Below, in pieces: positions 42,744-50,380 of a DNA stretch of 64,000 nt. Origin of the DNA: an uncultured Lachnoclostridium sp. (GTDB lineage: Bacteria > Bacillota > Clostridia > Lachnospirales > Lachnospiraceae); contig CAOJBY010000021.1 in the NCBI GenBank assembly GCA_948330435.1, positions 3,662 through 67,661 on the forward strand, written 5' to 3'. Both the position numbers and the translations under genes were made by a program. The notes below the pieces were generated by a model. The model was not told the DNA's origin, searched no databases, and saw only the letters and a program-made list of their open reading frames with translations. The stretch's first letter is position 1. Each line of letters begins with the position of its first letter.

Positions 42744-44048
42744 TTATTTCCCCCCTGCCAAATAATTAATAAACTGCTGAGCCGTCCGGCCGGAGATGCC
42801 GCCATGGCTCAGCTCCCACTGATTAGCTTTGGCACAGAGTTCCTGCTCTGACAAAGTAATCTCCGGATACCGCTTCGCCAGTTCGGTGACGATCTGGAAA
42901 TATTCTTTCTGTGATGGCTTGGAATAATTGATTGTTACACCAAAACGTGCCACCAGAGACAGCTTCTCCTGCATGGTATCCGATCGATGCATACCATTAT
43001 CCATCTCCATATCATCCCGATCCCCCCAGGTCTCCCGTATAATGTGCCTTCGATTAGAGGTGGCATAGATCAGCACATTGTCCGGCTTCGTTTCCATACC
43101 TCCCTCAATCACCGCTTTCAAAAACTTATACTCAATCTCAAATTCCTCAAAAGACAGATCGTCCATATAAATAATAAACCGATAATTCCGATTCTTAATC
43201 TGAGCAATAATTGCCGAAAGATCCTGGAACTGATGCTTGTAAATCTCAATCATCCGAAGTCCCTGGTCGTAATACTCATTTAAAATCGCCTTAATACTGG
43301 TAGATTTTCCCGTCCCGCTGTCTCCAAAGAGAAGTACATTATTGGAGGGCAGACCCTTCACAAATGCCTCCGTATTGTCAATCAGCTTCTGCTTCTGAAG
43401 CTCATAACCTACCAAATCCTTTAAAAATACCTGCTCCGTATTGTTAATAGGCAGAAAATCCACCCTGTCTGGAAGACTTTTGATCCGAAATGCCTTGTTA
43501 AGTCCGAACATTCCCACTCCATAAGCCTTATAAAAATCCGTCACAATCCGGAAAATCTCTTCCTCATCTTTTGCCTGTTCAATTCGAACACTAACCGCCT
43601 GTACCTTTTCGCTTACATTCTTATTGTACATGCGTTCCTTTTTTCCGATGGCCTTGTAATTGCACACAGTAGAAAAGCAGTCGATTCCCAACTCTTTCTC
43701 TATGGGGCCGAAGTCAAAATCAAACAGATTCTTAAAGATCCGAAAATCCCCCTTTGCAAAATGATTCACACTCCCGTCATTGGCCCCTACCTTCTCACTC
43801 GTCATACTAAAAGAATTCTCATTGGTCAGCAAAATAAACGTCAGATAATTGTGCCAGAGATTTTTATCAAATCCATACATAGTAGACAGATCTAAAAGTG
43901 CCTTAATCTGCTCATAAATACGGGTCGTAAGCTCTGCTCCCGTGCACTCTTTCTTATCCCAATCCTCAAAAATACCCGACAGCTTCCGCAGGATACTGTT
44001 CTCTCCTAAGTCTCTGTATAATACCAGCTTTGCTATTTCCCGATACAT
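42744..44048 (-). CDS. DUF815 AAA+ ATPase
   Basis: The 434 residues have a unique helical N-terminal half and a C-terminal AAA+ domain: Walker A LLFGDSGTGKSTSIKAIL near 255, Walker B FIIYMDDLSFEEFEIEYKF near 305, sensor ATSNRRHIIRETWGDRDDME. This is the DUF815 (COG2607) family, cytoplasmic ATPases without assigned function. GAGGAG lies 8 nt before the ATG; upstream residues read in the same frame are not supported. Confidence 0.88.
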   Translation of the reverse strand: MYREIAKLVLYRDLGENSILRKLSGIFEDWDKKECTGAELTTRIYEQIKALLDLSTMYGFDKNLWHNYLTFILLTNENSFSMTSEKVGANDGSVNHFAKGDFRIFKNLFDFDFGPIEKELGIDCFSTVCNYKAIGKKERMYNKNVSEKVQAVSVRIEQAKDEEEIFRIVTDFYKAYGVGMFGLNKAFRIKSLPDRVDFLPINNTEQVFLKDLVGYELQKQKLIDNTEAFVKGLPSNNVLLFGDSGTGKSTSIKAILNEYYDQGLRMIEIYKHQFQDLSAIIAQIKNRNYRFIIYMDDLSFEEFEIEYKFLKAVIEGGMETKPDNVLIYATSNRRHIIRETWGDRDDMEMDNGMHRSDTMQEKLSLVARFGVTINYSKPSQKEYFQIVTELAKRYPEITLSEQELCAKANQWELSHGGISGRTAQQFINYLAGGK

Positions 44049-44134
44049 CAATGGCACTCCTCTTTCTTTCCACTTTTCTTTTATCATACCACGATGAAAA
44101 AATCGGGGCAAGCGATCATAATCATATAAATAAA

Positions 44135-44172
44135 GGTGCAAAGCCTAAATTGTTCAATAAAGACTTTGCACC
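44135..44172 (-). terminator. Terminator-like hairpin after the 56-residue gene
   Basis: GGTGCAAAG/CTTTGCACC, 9 bp with a 20-nt loop, downstream of the small gene and before the DUF815 gene. Confidence 0.6.
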
Positions 44173-44206
44173 TGCATTTTCAAATATTCTTTCGTTATGG
44201 CTATAA

Positions 44207-44377
44207 CTATAATGTTATGTCTTCTACATTTATACCCATAGAAGATAATTTTGCAACAGTTACTTTAATCAAATAATCGAGAACCTGATTTTTATGGTCA
44301 CCATTAGCCTGCTTTATCTGTTGCAAATTTGAATAAGTATCAATCAAGTTATTTATCATTTCTTTTTCACCGGGCAT
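44207..44377 (-). CDS. Small 56-residue protein
   Basis: GAGGTG stands 5 nt before the ATG. The protein is helical and acidic (MPGEKEMINNLIDTYSNLQQ, then VLDYLIKVTVAKLSSMGINV), with no membrane helix. The good start signal and protein-like composition support a real gene. It may share a promoter with the DUF815 operon, from which a terminator-like hairpin separates it. Not recognised. Confidence 0.6.
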   Translation of the reverse strand: MPGEKEMINNLIDTYSNLQQIKQANGDHKNQVLDYLIKVTVAKLSSMGINVEDITL

Positions 44378-44492
44378 ATAATCACCTCTTTCTGAGTACC
44401 ACCATTAACATGTATCTGCTATTATTATAACAATCAACTTTCAAAGTGTAAAGCCGGTAATCTTAAGAAATTCTGAATATTCCGTTTCCCCC

Positions 44493-44521
44493 TTGACATT
44501 TTCCTCTATAAGCACTATTGT
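44493..44521 (+). promoter_or_regulatory. Promoter of the GntR/ABC operon
   Basis: TTGACA, 17-nt spacer, TATTGT. Transcription would start near 44528, giving a leader of about 245 nt. Confidence 0.78.
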
Positions 44522-44530
44522 ATTATTAAA

Positions 44531-44566
44531 GTAATACAGTGATACAAACAATTTTGTCTGTATTAC
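44531..44566. promoter_or_regulatory. Likely GntR (YtrA-type) operator
   Basis: GTAATACAG and CTGTATTAC form a perfect 9-bp inverted repeat with an 18-nt centre, directly after the expected start of transcription, as fits autorepression by the GntR protein of the operon. Confidence 0.6.
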
Positions 44567-44608
44567 AATTATGCACTGTGCCCTCCTAACCGGAGGGGGC
44601 GGGGGAGC

Positions 44609-44640
44609 GGTAAAATCTTTGATCCATTTTACCCCCCCCC
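44609..44640 (+). repeat. Leader hairpin with a run of nine C
   Basis: GGTAAAAT/ATTTTACC makes a hairpin that runs straight into nine C residues (44632-44640); a CCTCC/GGAGG pairing lies just before it. The C run could slip during replication. Confidence 0.5.
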
Positions 44641-44660
44641 TAGAAAAAAATGGTAGAAAT

Positions 44661-44762
44661 ACCCTACGGGTATACCTAAATGCACAACAAGCATGTGCAA
44701 ACTAAGGAAACACCCTACGGGTATACCTAAATGCACAACAAGCATGTGCAAACTAAGGAAAG
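44661..44762 (+). repeat. Two tandem 51-bp repeats in the leader of the GntR gene
   Basis: Copies 44661-44711 and 44712-44762 are nearly identical. Each has CCCTACGGGTATACC, then TGCACAACAAGCATGTGCA, and ends in AAGGAAA. The second merges into the AAGGAG ribosome binding site. The unit matches the pair at 10080-10181 in length, order, hairpins and position. Confidence 0.9.
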
Positions 44763-44772
44763 GAGTGACTAT

Positions 44773-45141
44773 ATGGCCTGGATTCTTGATGATTCCCGTC
44801 CCATCTATCTACAGATTGTGGACGTCATCAAAACCAACATCATCGCTGGCGCATACCAGCCAGGCGACAAGCTTCCTTCTGTAAGGGATTTGGCCATGGA
44901 AGCGTCTGTAAATCCTAACACTATGCAGAAGGCACTGACAGAACTGGAGCGCAGCGGTCTTGTCTACACGCAGCGAACAAGCGGCAGATTTATTACGGAG
45001 GATACGGCAAAAATGACAGAAATCAAAGAACAGCTAGCAAGGGAACAGATTCAGCTTTTCCTCAAAAACATGGAGCAACTGGGATTTAAAAAGGAAGATA
45101 TCAAACGTCTTTTGGAGCAGGAGTTAAAGGGGGGACAGTAA
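44773..45141 (+). CDS. GntR-family regulator, YtrA subfamily
   Basis: The 122 residues comprise a winged helix-turn-helix (RPIYLQIVDVIKTNIIAGAY, KLPSVRDLAMEASVNPNTMQ, KALTELERSGLVYTQRTSGR) and a short helical tail without a large ligand domain, as in YtrA. Such regulators control the ABC transporter in their own operon. AAGGAG lies 8 nt before the ATG; the frame also runs 14 codons further up into the 51-bp repeat. Its stop shares a base with the next start. Confidence 0.92.
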   Translation: MAWILDDSRPIYLQIVDVIKTNIIAGAYQPGDKLPSVRDLAMEASVNPNTMQKALTELERSGLVYTQRTSGRFITEDTAKMTEIKEQLAREQIQLFLKNMEQLGFKKEDIKRLLEQELKGGQ

Positions 45142-45839
45142 TGGAACAATTACTAAGCTGCCAGAACCTGACCAAACGGTATGGCTACAAAACGGCTCTG
45201 GACGGTATTAACTTAACCATTGAGCGGGGACGCATCATTGGGCTTCTCGGTCCCAATGGCAGTGGAAAAACCACATTAATTAAGCTTATCAACGGGCTTC
45301 TGTCTCCTACAGAGGGCATGCTTCTTATCAATGGTGCCGTTCCCGGCCCGGAGACAAAAAAGGTAGTGTCCTATCTGCCGGAGCGAACTTATTTTAACAG
45401 TTGGATGAAAGTTACGGATATTCTGGACTTTTTCTGTGATTTTTATATGGACTTTGATCGGAACCGGGCTATGGAAATGCTTCATCGCCTGAATATTGAT
45501 GAGAAGGATCGGCTAAGCTCCATGTCCAAGGGTACTAAGGAAAAGGTGCAGCTCATTATGGTTATGAGCCGGGATGCGGATCTCTATTGTCTGGATGAGC
45601 CCATTGGAGGTGTGGATCCGGCAGCCAGAGATTACATTCTGCAGACCATTATCACCAATTATAACGAACGGGCGTCGGTGCTCATCTCCACGCATCTCAT
45701 TTCCGATATTGAAAATGTGCTGGATGATGTAATCTTTATTCAGAACGGACACATCCGCCTGACCGCATCTGTGGATGAGATTAGGGAACAGGAGGGCAAG
45801 TCCGTAGACGCACTCTTCCGGGAGGTGTTCAGATGTTAG
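45141..45839 (+). CDS. ABC transporter ATPase of the GntR operon
   Basis: The 232 residues have Walker A GPNGSGKTTLIK near 37, a signature SSMSKGTKEKVQLI (degenerate LSGGQ) and Walker B DLYCLDEPIGGVDPAARDYI. This form is typical of YtrB/EcsA-like exporters linked with YtrA regulators. It begins in the TAATG overlap with gntR and overlaps the permease gene by 7 nt. Substrate unknown; antibiotic or peptide stress response is usual for the family. Confidence 0.92.
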   Translation: MEQLLSCQNLTKRYGYKTALDGINLTIERGRIIGLLGPNGSGKTTLIKLINGLLSPTEGMLLINGAVPGPETKKVVSYLPERTYFNSWMKVTDILDFFCDFYMDFDRNRAMEMLHRLNIDEKDRLSSMSKGTKEKVQLIMVMSRDADLYCLDEPIGGVDPAARDYILQTIITNYNERASVLISTHLISDIENVLDDVIFIQNGHIRLTASVDEIREQEGKSVDALFREVFRC

Positions 45840-46699
45840 GAAAATTAATCAAACATGAATTTAAAGCTGTAAACCGGCTGATGCTTCCCCTGCATTTGGG
45901 ATTGATTGTAATTACCATTGTAGGCCGCTTTTATGTACAGTTTGTAATGAACCGGGAACATCATATCCATAGCTATTCCCTGCGCATGTGGGAAAGTCTC
46001 ATGGATATGATGCTCATCTCGGTTTATGTAATTGCCTTGATAGCCATCTTTATTATCACCTGGCTGTATCTGGATATTTTGAGATTTCGAAAGAACCTCT
46101 TTACGGACGAGGGCTATCTGATGCATACTCTTCCCGCCTCTGCCGCAGAGCACATTATAGCCAAACTCACGGTTGCCACCGTATGGCAGATTGCAGATGC
46201 ATTTCTCATCTCCCTTTCCGTATTCACTATGGTGGTAAACAAGAGTATTCTCGAAGATTTTGGATGGTTTTGGCAGGAACTATGGGGATCTTTCCCCGAT
46301 ATATTCGGTGTACCGGTAGGCATCGGCATTCCTGTCTTTCTGATTACGGCATTCGTTGACACCCTTGCGGGCACATTGATTATCTATATGTGCATCGCCA
46401 TCGGACACAGCTTTAACACCCATAAGATTATCTCTTCCATTGGGATCTATATGGGCTACAAAGTGATTACGAATCTGCTCAGTTCCATCGTTGTTGCCCT
46501 TTCAGGTACTGGTCTCTATGGAGATATGAGTGTAAGCAGCTTTTTCTTTGGTGTTGGAAATTACTATAATTCCAGTCTGAATGGGGCTACCTACTTCTGG
46601 GTGAACATGGGATTTAGTCTAATCTTATCGATTGTACTGTGCGTAGCCGCCTTTATACTGACAAATCATTTCATGAGCAAGCGGCTGAATCTGGAATAA
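45833..46699 (+). CDS. ABC transporter permease of the GntR operon
   Basis: The 288 residues contain six hydrophobic helices (for example LMLPLHLGLIVITIVGRF, LISVYVIALIAIFIITWLYL, GFSLILSIVLCVAAFILTNH) and resemble ABC-2 type permeases encoded with YtrA-type regulators. It overlaps the ATPase gene by 7 nt and is followed by a strong terminator. Confidence 0.85.
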   Translation: MLGKLIKHEFKAVNRLMLPLHLGLIVITIVGRFYVQFVMNREHHIHSYSLRMWESLMDMMLISVYVIALIAIFIITWLYLDILRFRKNLFTDEGYLMHTLPASAAEHIIAKLTVATVWQIADAFLISLSVFTMVVNKSILEDFGWFWQELWGSFPDIFGVPVGIGIPVFLITAFVDTLAGTLIIYMCIAIGHSFNTHKIISSIGIYMGYKVITNLLSSIVVALSGTGLYGDMSVSSFFFGVGNYYNSSLNGATYFWVNMGFSLILSIVLCVAAFILTNHFMSKRLNLE

Positions 46700-46716
46700 G
46701 TCAACTATACAATCAC

Positions 46717-46752
46717 AAAAAGAGGTTGTCCAAAATGAGACAACCTCTTTTT
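46717..46752. terminator. Strong bidirectional terminator
   Basis: AAAAAGAGGTTGTC pairs perfectly with GACAACCTCTTTTT (8-nt loop). It serves the ABC operon and also the converging truncated binding protein gene, whose stop codon lies at its edge. Confidence 0.92.
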
Positions 46753-47317
46753 ACATATCCAAAAGCCTCGATGCCGCATCTGGTGCCTCATCTGCTGTGG
46801 TATAAATATCACAACATCCCTCACTTACATCTTGCTCAAAAGCACAAATACGTACCCCCAAGGATCTGGCTGCTGACAAGACGGGTTCCAAAGCCTGGCT
46901 GTGATTGGCATGTATGGCTATCACAGCCACATTCTCTGCCACCAGTTCATTGACAAGCAGCATCTGATATTCAATGGGATTCACATCACAGAGCACAAAA
47001 TTCCCAGCCTCCTGTCTGGCCTCTTGTGCCTCCTCCCAAGTCACGTCAGGAATCTTAACCAGAAATTCCACCTCCCGATCTGCTGTCACTTTTTGAAAAC
47101 TTTTTATCAATTCTTCATTTTCTTCTGCATCCTGACTTGTAAGAATCAATGCCAATACCAGGCCACCCTCCCTGATATCTTCAGCCGCCTCCGCCCGCAT
47201 CATGGATGCCTCATCCTCCTGGTCCTTTTGGAACATGCATTCAGTCAAACCAGATATGAGAATAACACAAAGAACAAGAAAAACGATCCATTGGCATTCC
47301 ATAGATTTACTTTTCAT
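46751..47317 (-). CDS. Truncated sugar-binding-protein-like membrane-anchored protein
   Basis: The 188 residues have one N-terminal membrane helix (WIVFLVLCVILISGLTEC) and a single alpha/beta lobe resembling the first half of type I periplasmic binding proteins: GGLVLALILTSQDAEENEEL, NPIEYQMLLVNELVAENVAV, SQALEPVLSAARSLGVRICA. Family members are normally above 300 residues, so the second lobe is absent. GAGGTG lies 6 nt before the ATG. It may be a relic or a genuine one-lobe sensor. Confidence 0.6.
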   Translation of the reverse strand: MKSKSMECQWIVFLVLCVILISGLTECMFQKDQEDEASMMRAEAAEDIREGGLVLALILTSQDAEENEELIKSFQKVTADREVEFLVKIPDVTWEEAQEARQEAGNFVLCDVNPIEYQMLLVNELVAENVAVIAIHANHSQALEPVLSAARSLGVRICAFEQDVSEGCCDIYTTADEAPDAASRLLDM

Positions 47318-47364
47318 AATAATCACCTCTGTCAGCTTACACTGCTCTCCATCACTTCTATTCC

Positions 47365-48840
47365 TTACGGCTCAAAGCGAATGGCATAAAGCCAGCTTCC
47401 CTCCCGACCGCCCATAGACCATTCTTTCAACAGCTTCATGGATTTATGCTCCCGAAGCTGACTTTTTACAAAGGATCTGTCGTGAGAGTACAGCAGAACA
47501 AGGCCTTCGGGCTTTAAGATCCTCTCTACCTTTTCAAAAAACTTTCTATAGAGAAATTCTAATTGATGGCCTGTAAGGCTTCCTCCTTTTACCGGAAAAT
47601 TTGTCACAATCTCGTCAAAGGCATATTCATGGGTAAAATCCAGAAAATCCCGATTTACAAAATGTGCCGGCACACCGGCAATACGGGCATTTTCCCGTGC
47701 TCCTGCAATGGCCGGCCCATACTGATCCACTCCATAAAGTGTGTCGCCATGGGACAGGTAATTCCGTTCCAGCAACATCGTCCCCACACCGCAAAACGGA
47801 TCCAATATCCTTGCCCCTTCTTTAAGCCAGGGCCTGGCAAGTTCCATAAAAAGAGCCGCCCGGGCAGGCTTTATAGATGCAGCCACACTGTTCTTTCGGT
47901 AACGAAACCTGTGATCTGGCAGAGTATATAGCTTAAGAAGCGGATAAAAGCCCCCTGTTTTTGTCTCAATCAGACGAAGCTCCAACTCATAGTCTGTAGT
48001 GGAATTCACCAGTATTCCGCCCGTCCGGTATTCCAGATCCGCCGCCAGCTTCTTTGTAAAACGAATTCGCTGTTCCGGCTCCATATGGCTCTTACATTCT
48101 ATTCGAAAAAAGAAAGGACCATCTCCCTGATGAAACTCCTTTAAAAGCTGCTTTAAATTCGAGTTCGTCAACTGTTCCGCTATGGTATCCCTTTTCAGTT
48201 CTTCCGTGTCTATGCAAAACAGCAATTCCTGAAATGTCCGTATAGAAAGCAGCTCCTCAAGATCAGCACCCAGCACCTTAAGTCCCCCCCGCAGAAATAC
48301 CACATGTCCTGTAGCAATCTTGTTGGCAGTTACCTCCCGATAATCCCGGTGGGTAATAAGAACCACATCCGAAACCCTTGTAAGCCCGGTAAACTCATGC
48401 TTTACAGGCTCCTCACAGCCATAAATCAATGCATTTAAAGCACTTAATTCTTCCTGTAGATGCTTCCTGGACTCCACAGTCAGTTCTTCTCCTAAAAGTT
48501 CTTTCCTGCGTTCCTTTAATTCTTTTTGATACTTTGAGCAATCGCAACCTTTAAGAGCCTCCAGATAGGCTCCCCGCACAAAACGCTGGTTTTCTTCCCT
48601 GTAAGCTCTCCAAAGGGCTTCCCTGCAGCTTTCTGTTCCCAGACACCCCAATACCAAAGCACCATTTTTTCGAACTTTAGCATCCTGAGACTTCAACAAA
48701 TCCAAAAGCACTTCTGGTTCCTTTTGAAAAAATTCCCTTAATTCTTCCAGCCCATTACCACTTTTCAGTTCCATTTTCATATCTATCAGATTCCGACGTA
48801 ATTCCTGATTCTGTTTGATATATTCAAATTGTTCCCTCAA
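47365..48840 (-). CDS. RNA methyltransferase-like protein with N-terminal HEAT-like repeats
   Basis: The 491 residues start with about 110 helical residues resembling HEAT repeats (VLLDLLKSQDAKVRKNGALV, LGCLGTESCREALWRAYREE). A middle part follows, then a class I SAM-methyltransferase domain from about 320: ARILDPFCGVGTMLLERNYL and IVTNFPVKGG, similar to the N-P-P-Y-type motif of TrmN/RlmL enzymes that methylate guanosine. The start is TTG with AGGAG 13-14 nt upstream, so an internal start is possible. RNA as substrate is inferred from family. Confidence 0.75.
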   Translation of the reverse strand: MREQFEYIKQNQELRRNLIDMKMELKSGNGLEELREFFQKEPEVLLDLLKSQDAKVRKNGALVLGCLGTESCREALWRAYREENQRFVRGAYLEALKGCDCSKYQKELKERRKELLGEELTVESRKHLQEELSALNALIYGCEEPVKHEFTGLTRVSDVVLITHRDYREVTANKIATGHVVFLRGGLKVLGADLEELLSIRTFQELLFCIDTEELKRDTIAEQLTNSNLKQLLKEFHQGDGPFFFRIECKSHMEPEQRIRFTKKLAADLEYRTGGILVNSTTDYELELRLIETKTGGFYPLLKLYTLPDHRFRYRKNSVAASIKPARAALFMELARPWLKEGARILDPFCGVGTMLLERNYLSHGDTLYGVDQYGPAIAGARENARIAGVPAHFVNRDFLDFTHEYAFDEIVTNFPVKGGSLTGHQLEFLYRKFFEKVERILKPEGLVLLYSHDRSFVKSQLREHKSMKLLKEWSMGGREGSWLYAIRFEP

Positions 48841-48877
48841 ATTCTTGTTTCCACTCCTACTGATATAATTTTATATA

Positions 48878-49729
48878 CTATGCTTTAAATATCAACTGAT
48901 ATCTGTACAAATGCCGATCCTGATAATCAAAACTCTGTTTTCTGCTAAAACCCAGCTTCTCAGCCAGACACCGAGAATTGTTGTTTTCCTGTTCAATGTA
49001 AGCACTTACGCCGGGAAAATCCAGCACCTGCTTTCCATAATTCAATGCCGCCCGGCAAGCCTCTTCCCCATAACCCTGACGGCGGTATTTCCTGCCAATC
49101 AGATAGCCCATATCAATCTCCGAAAAGTCAAGATAATTGGCAATACCAAAGCCTGCCCTTCCTATCATCTCCTGACTGCTTTTTTCTATCACTACCCACA
49201 TACCAAATTGATACAGGCCATACATATAAGCAATGTAAGCCTTTATTTTCTCCTCTTCCTCCTCCCGGTCAAGGGTCAGCTCCGGTGACAGGGTCATAGA
49301 GGGTTCTTCCCGGTATAATGCGTTAATGCCATCCAAATCCGAAAGTGTCATTTCCCGAATCAAAAGCCGCTTTGTCTCTGCTATGAGTACCGGAAGTCCC
49401 ATGGCCCTGGTATGGATATTTTGAAGAAAACCCCTATCAATCTCCTGAAAGCCCTCAAACAATATATGGCAACCAGATAAACGCTCCCCGGGAAGAGATG
49501 GATTTAAATATCCAACGCAAAAAAGCCCCAGTTCCAAAGCTATTCTCTCCTCCCGGTCGGTCTCCACCAGACACAAAACCTCTGGCTTGTCCGCTTTCAA
49601 CTGATCAACAGCTTTTAAGAAGTCCACTGGCTCCAGATGTTCTGGTTCACTCCAGGGAAGTGCTTCCCTGGTTAAAGTTTCTTTTAATAATTCGGCTCCG
49701 GAGACTGCAATCACAATTCCTTTCAACAT
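48878..49729 (-). CDS. GNAT acetyltransferase with N-terminal HAD-like half
   Basis: Residues 1-115 look like a worn HAD phosphatase-like fold (GIVIAVSGAELLKETLTREA, KPEVLCLVETDREERIALEL). Residues about 118-283 form a RimJ/RimL-like GNAT domain (LLIREMTLSDLDGINALYRE, GYLIGRKYRRQGYGEEACRA with the acetyl-CoA loop RRQGYG, ENNNSRCLAEKLGFSRKQSF). It may acetylate a protein N-terminus or small molecule. GGAG lies 10 nt before the ATG. Confidence 0.82.
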   Translation of the reverse strand: MLKGIVIAVSGAELLKETLTREALPWSEPEHLEPVDFLKAVDQLKADKPEVLCLVETDREERIALELGLFCVGYLNPSLPGERLSGCHILFEGFQEIDRGFLQNIHTRAMGLPVLIAETKRLLIREMTLSDLDGINALYREEPSMTLSPELTLDREEEEEKIKAYIAYMYGLYQFGMWVVIEKSSQEMIGRAGFGIANYLDFSEIDMGYLIGRKYRRQGYGEEACRAALNYGKQVLDFPGVSAYIEQENNNSRCLAEKLGFSRKQSFDYQDRHLYRYQLIFKA

Positions 49730-49837
49730 TTTCCAAAAACTCCTTTACGAATCTCCCCTTTTCCGCTAAAATGAATTCGGCAGTTTCTTTGAAACATCTA
49801 TGGAATGAAGATTTAAAACAAAAAAGGAGAATACATC

Positions 49838-50359
49838 ATGGCAAAAAATCCACTTATTACTTTTGAAATGGAGGATGGAGGCATCTTTAAAGCCGAACTC
49901 TATCCTGATATTGCACCTAATACGGTTCATAACTTCTTAAGCCTGGTAAAAAAGGACTTCTACAACGGACTTATCTTTCATCGGGTAATCGAAGGCTTTA
50001 TGATCCAGGGTGGCTGTCCAAATGGCAATGGCATGGGCGATCCCGGTTATTCCATCAAGGGTGAATTTTCCCAAAATGGCTTTACAAACGAACTGAAGCA
50101 TACACCAGGGGTTCTCTCCATGGCCCGATCCATGCATCCAGATTCCGCCGGCTCCCAATTTTTTATAATGCACAAAACAAGCCCCCATTTAGACGGTGCT
50201 TATGCTGCTTTTGGCAAGGTTACAGAGGGAATGGACATTGTCAACCAGATTGCGGAAACTCCTACTGATTACGGTGATCGGCCTATGACACCTCAGGTAA
50301 TAAAGTCCGTAACTGCAGAAACTTTCGGTGTAGACTATCCGGAACCAGAAACTCTGTAA
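49838..50359 (+). CDS. Cyclophilin-type peptidyl-prolyl isomerase
   Basis: The 173-residue single-domain enzyme has FHRVIEGFMIQGGCPNGNGM, the active-site Arg in FHRV, GSQFFIMHKTSPHLDG and FGKVTEGMDIV. It lacks a signal peptide and acts on proteins in the cytoplasm. AAAGGAG precedes the ATG. Confidence 0.95.
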   Translation: MAKNPLITFEMEDGGIFKAELYPDIAPNTVHNFLSLVKKDFYNGLIFHRVIEGFMIQGGCPNGNGMGDPGYSIKGEFSQNGFTNELKHTPGVLSMARSMHPDSAGSQFFIMHKTSPHLDGAYAAFGKVTEGMDIVNQIAETPTDYGDRPMTPQVIKSVTAETFGVDYPEPETL

Positions 50360-50380
50360 GACAGTTCAGATGTCTTTCCA

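Noticed and set aside
44632..44640. Run of nine C as a phase-variable switch of a coding region
   Set aside because: It lies in the leader, not in a reading frame, so it cannot switch a protein on and off by frameshift; only an effect on folding remains possible.
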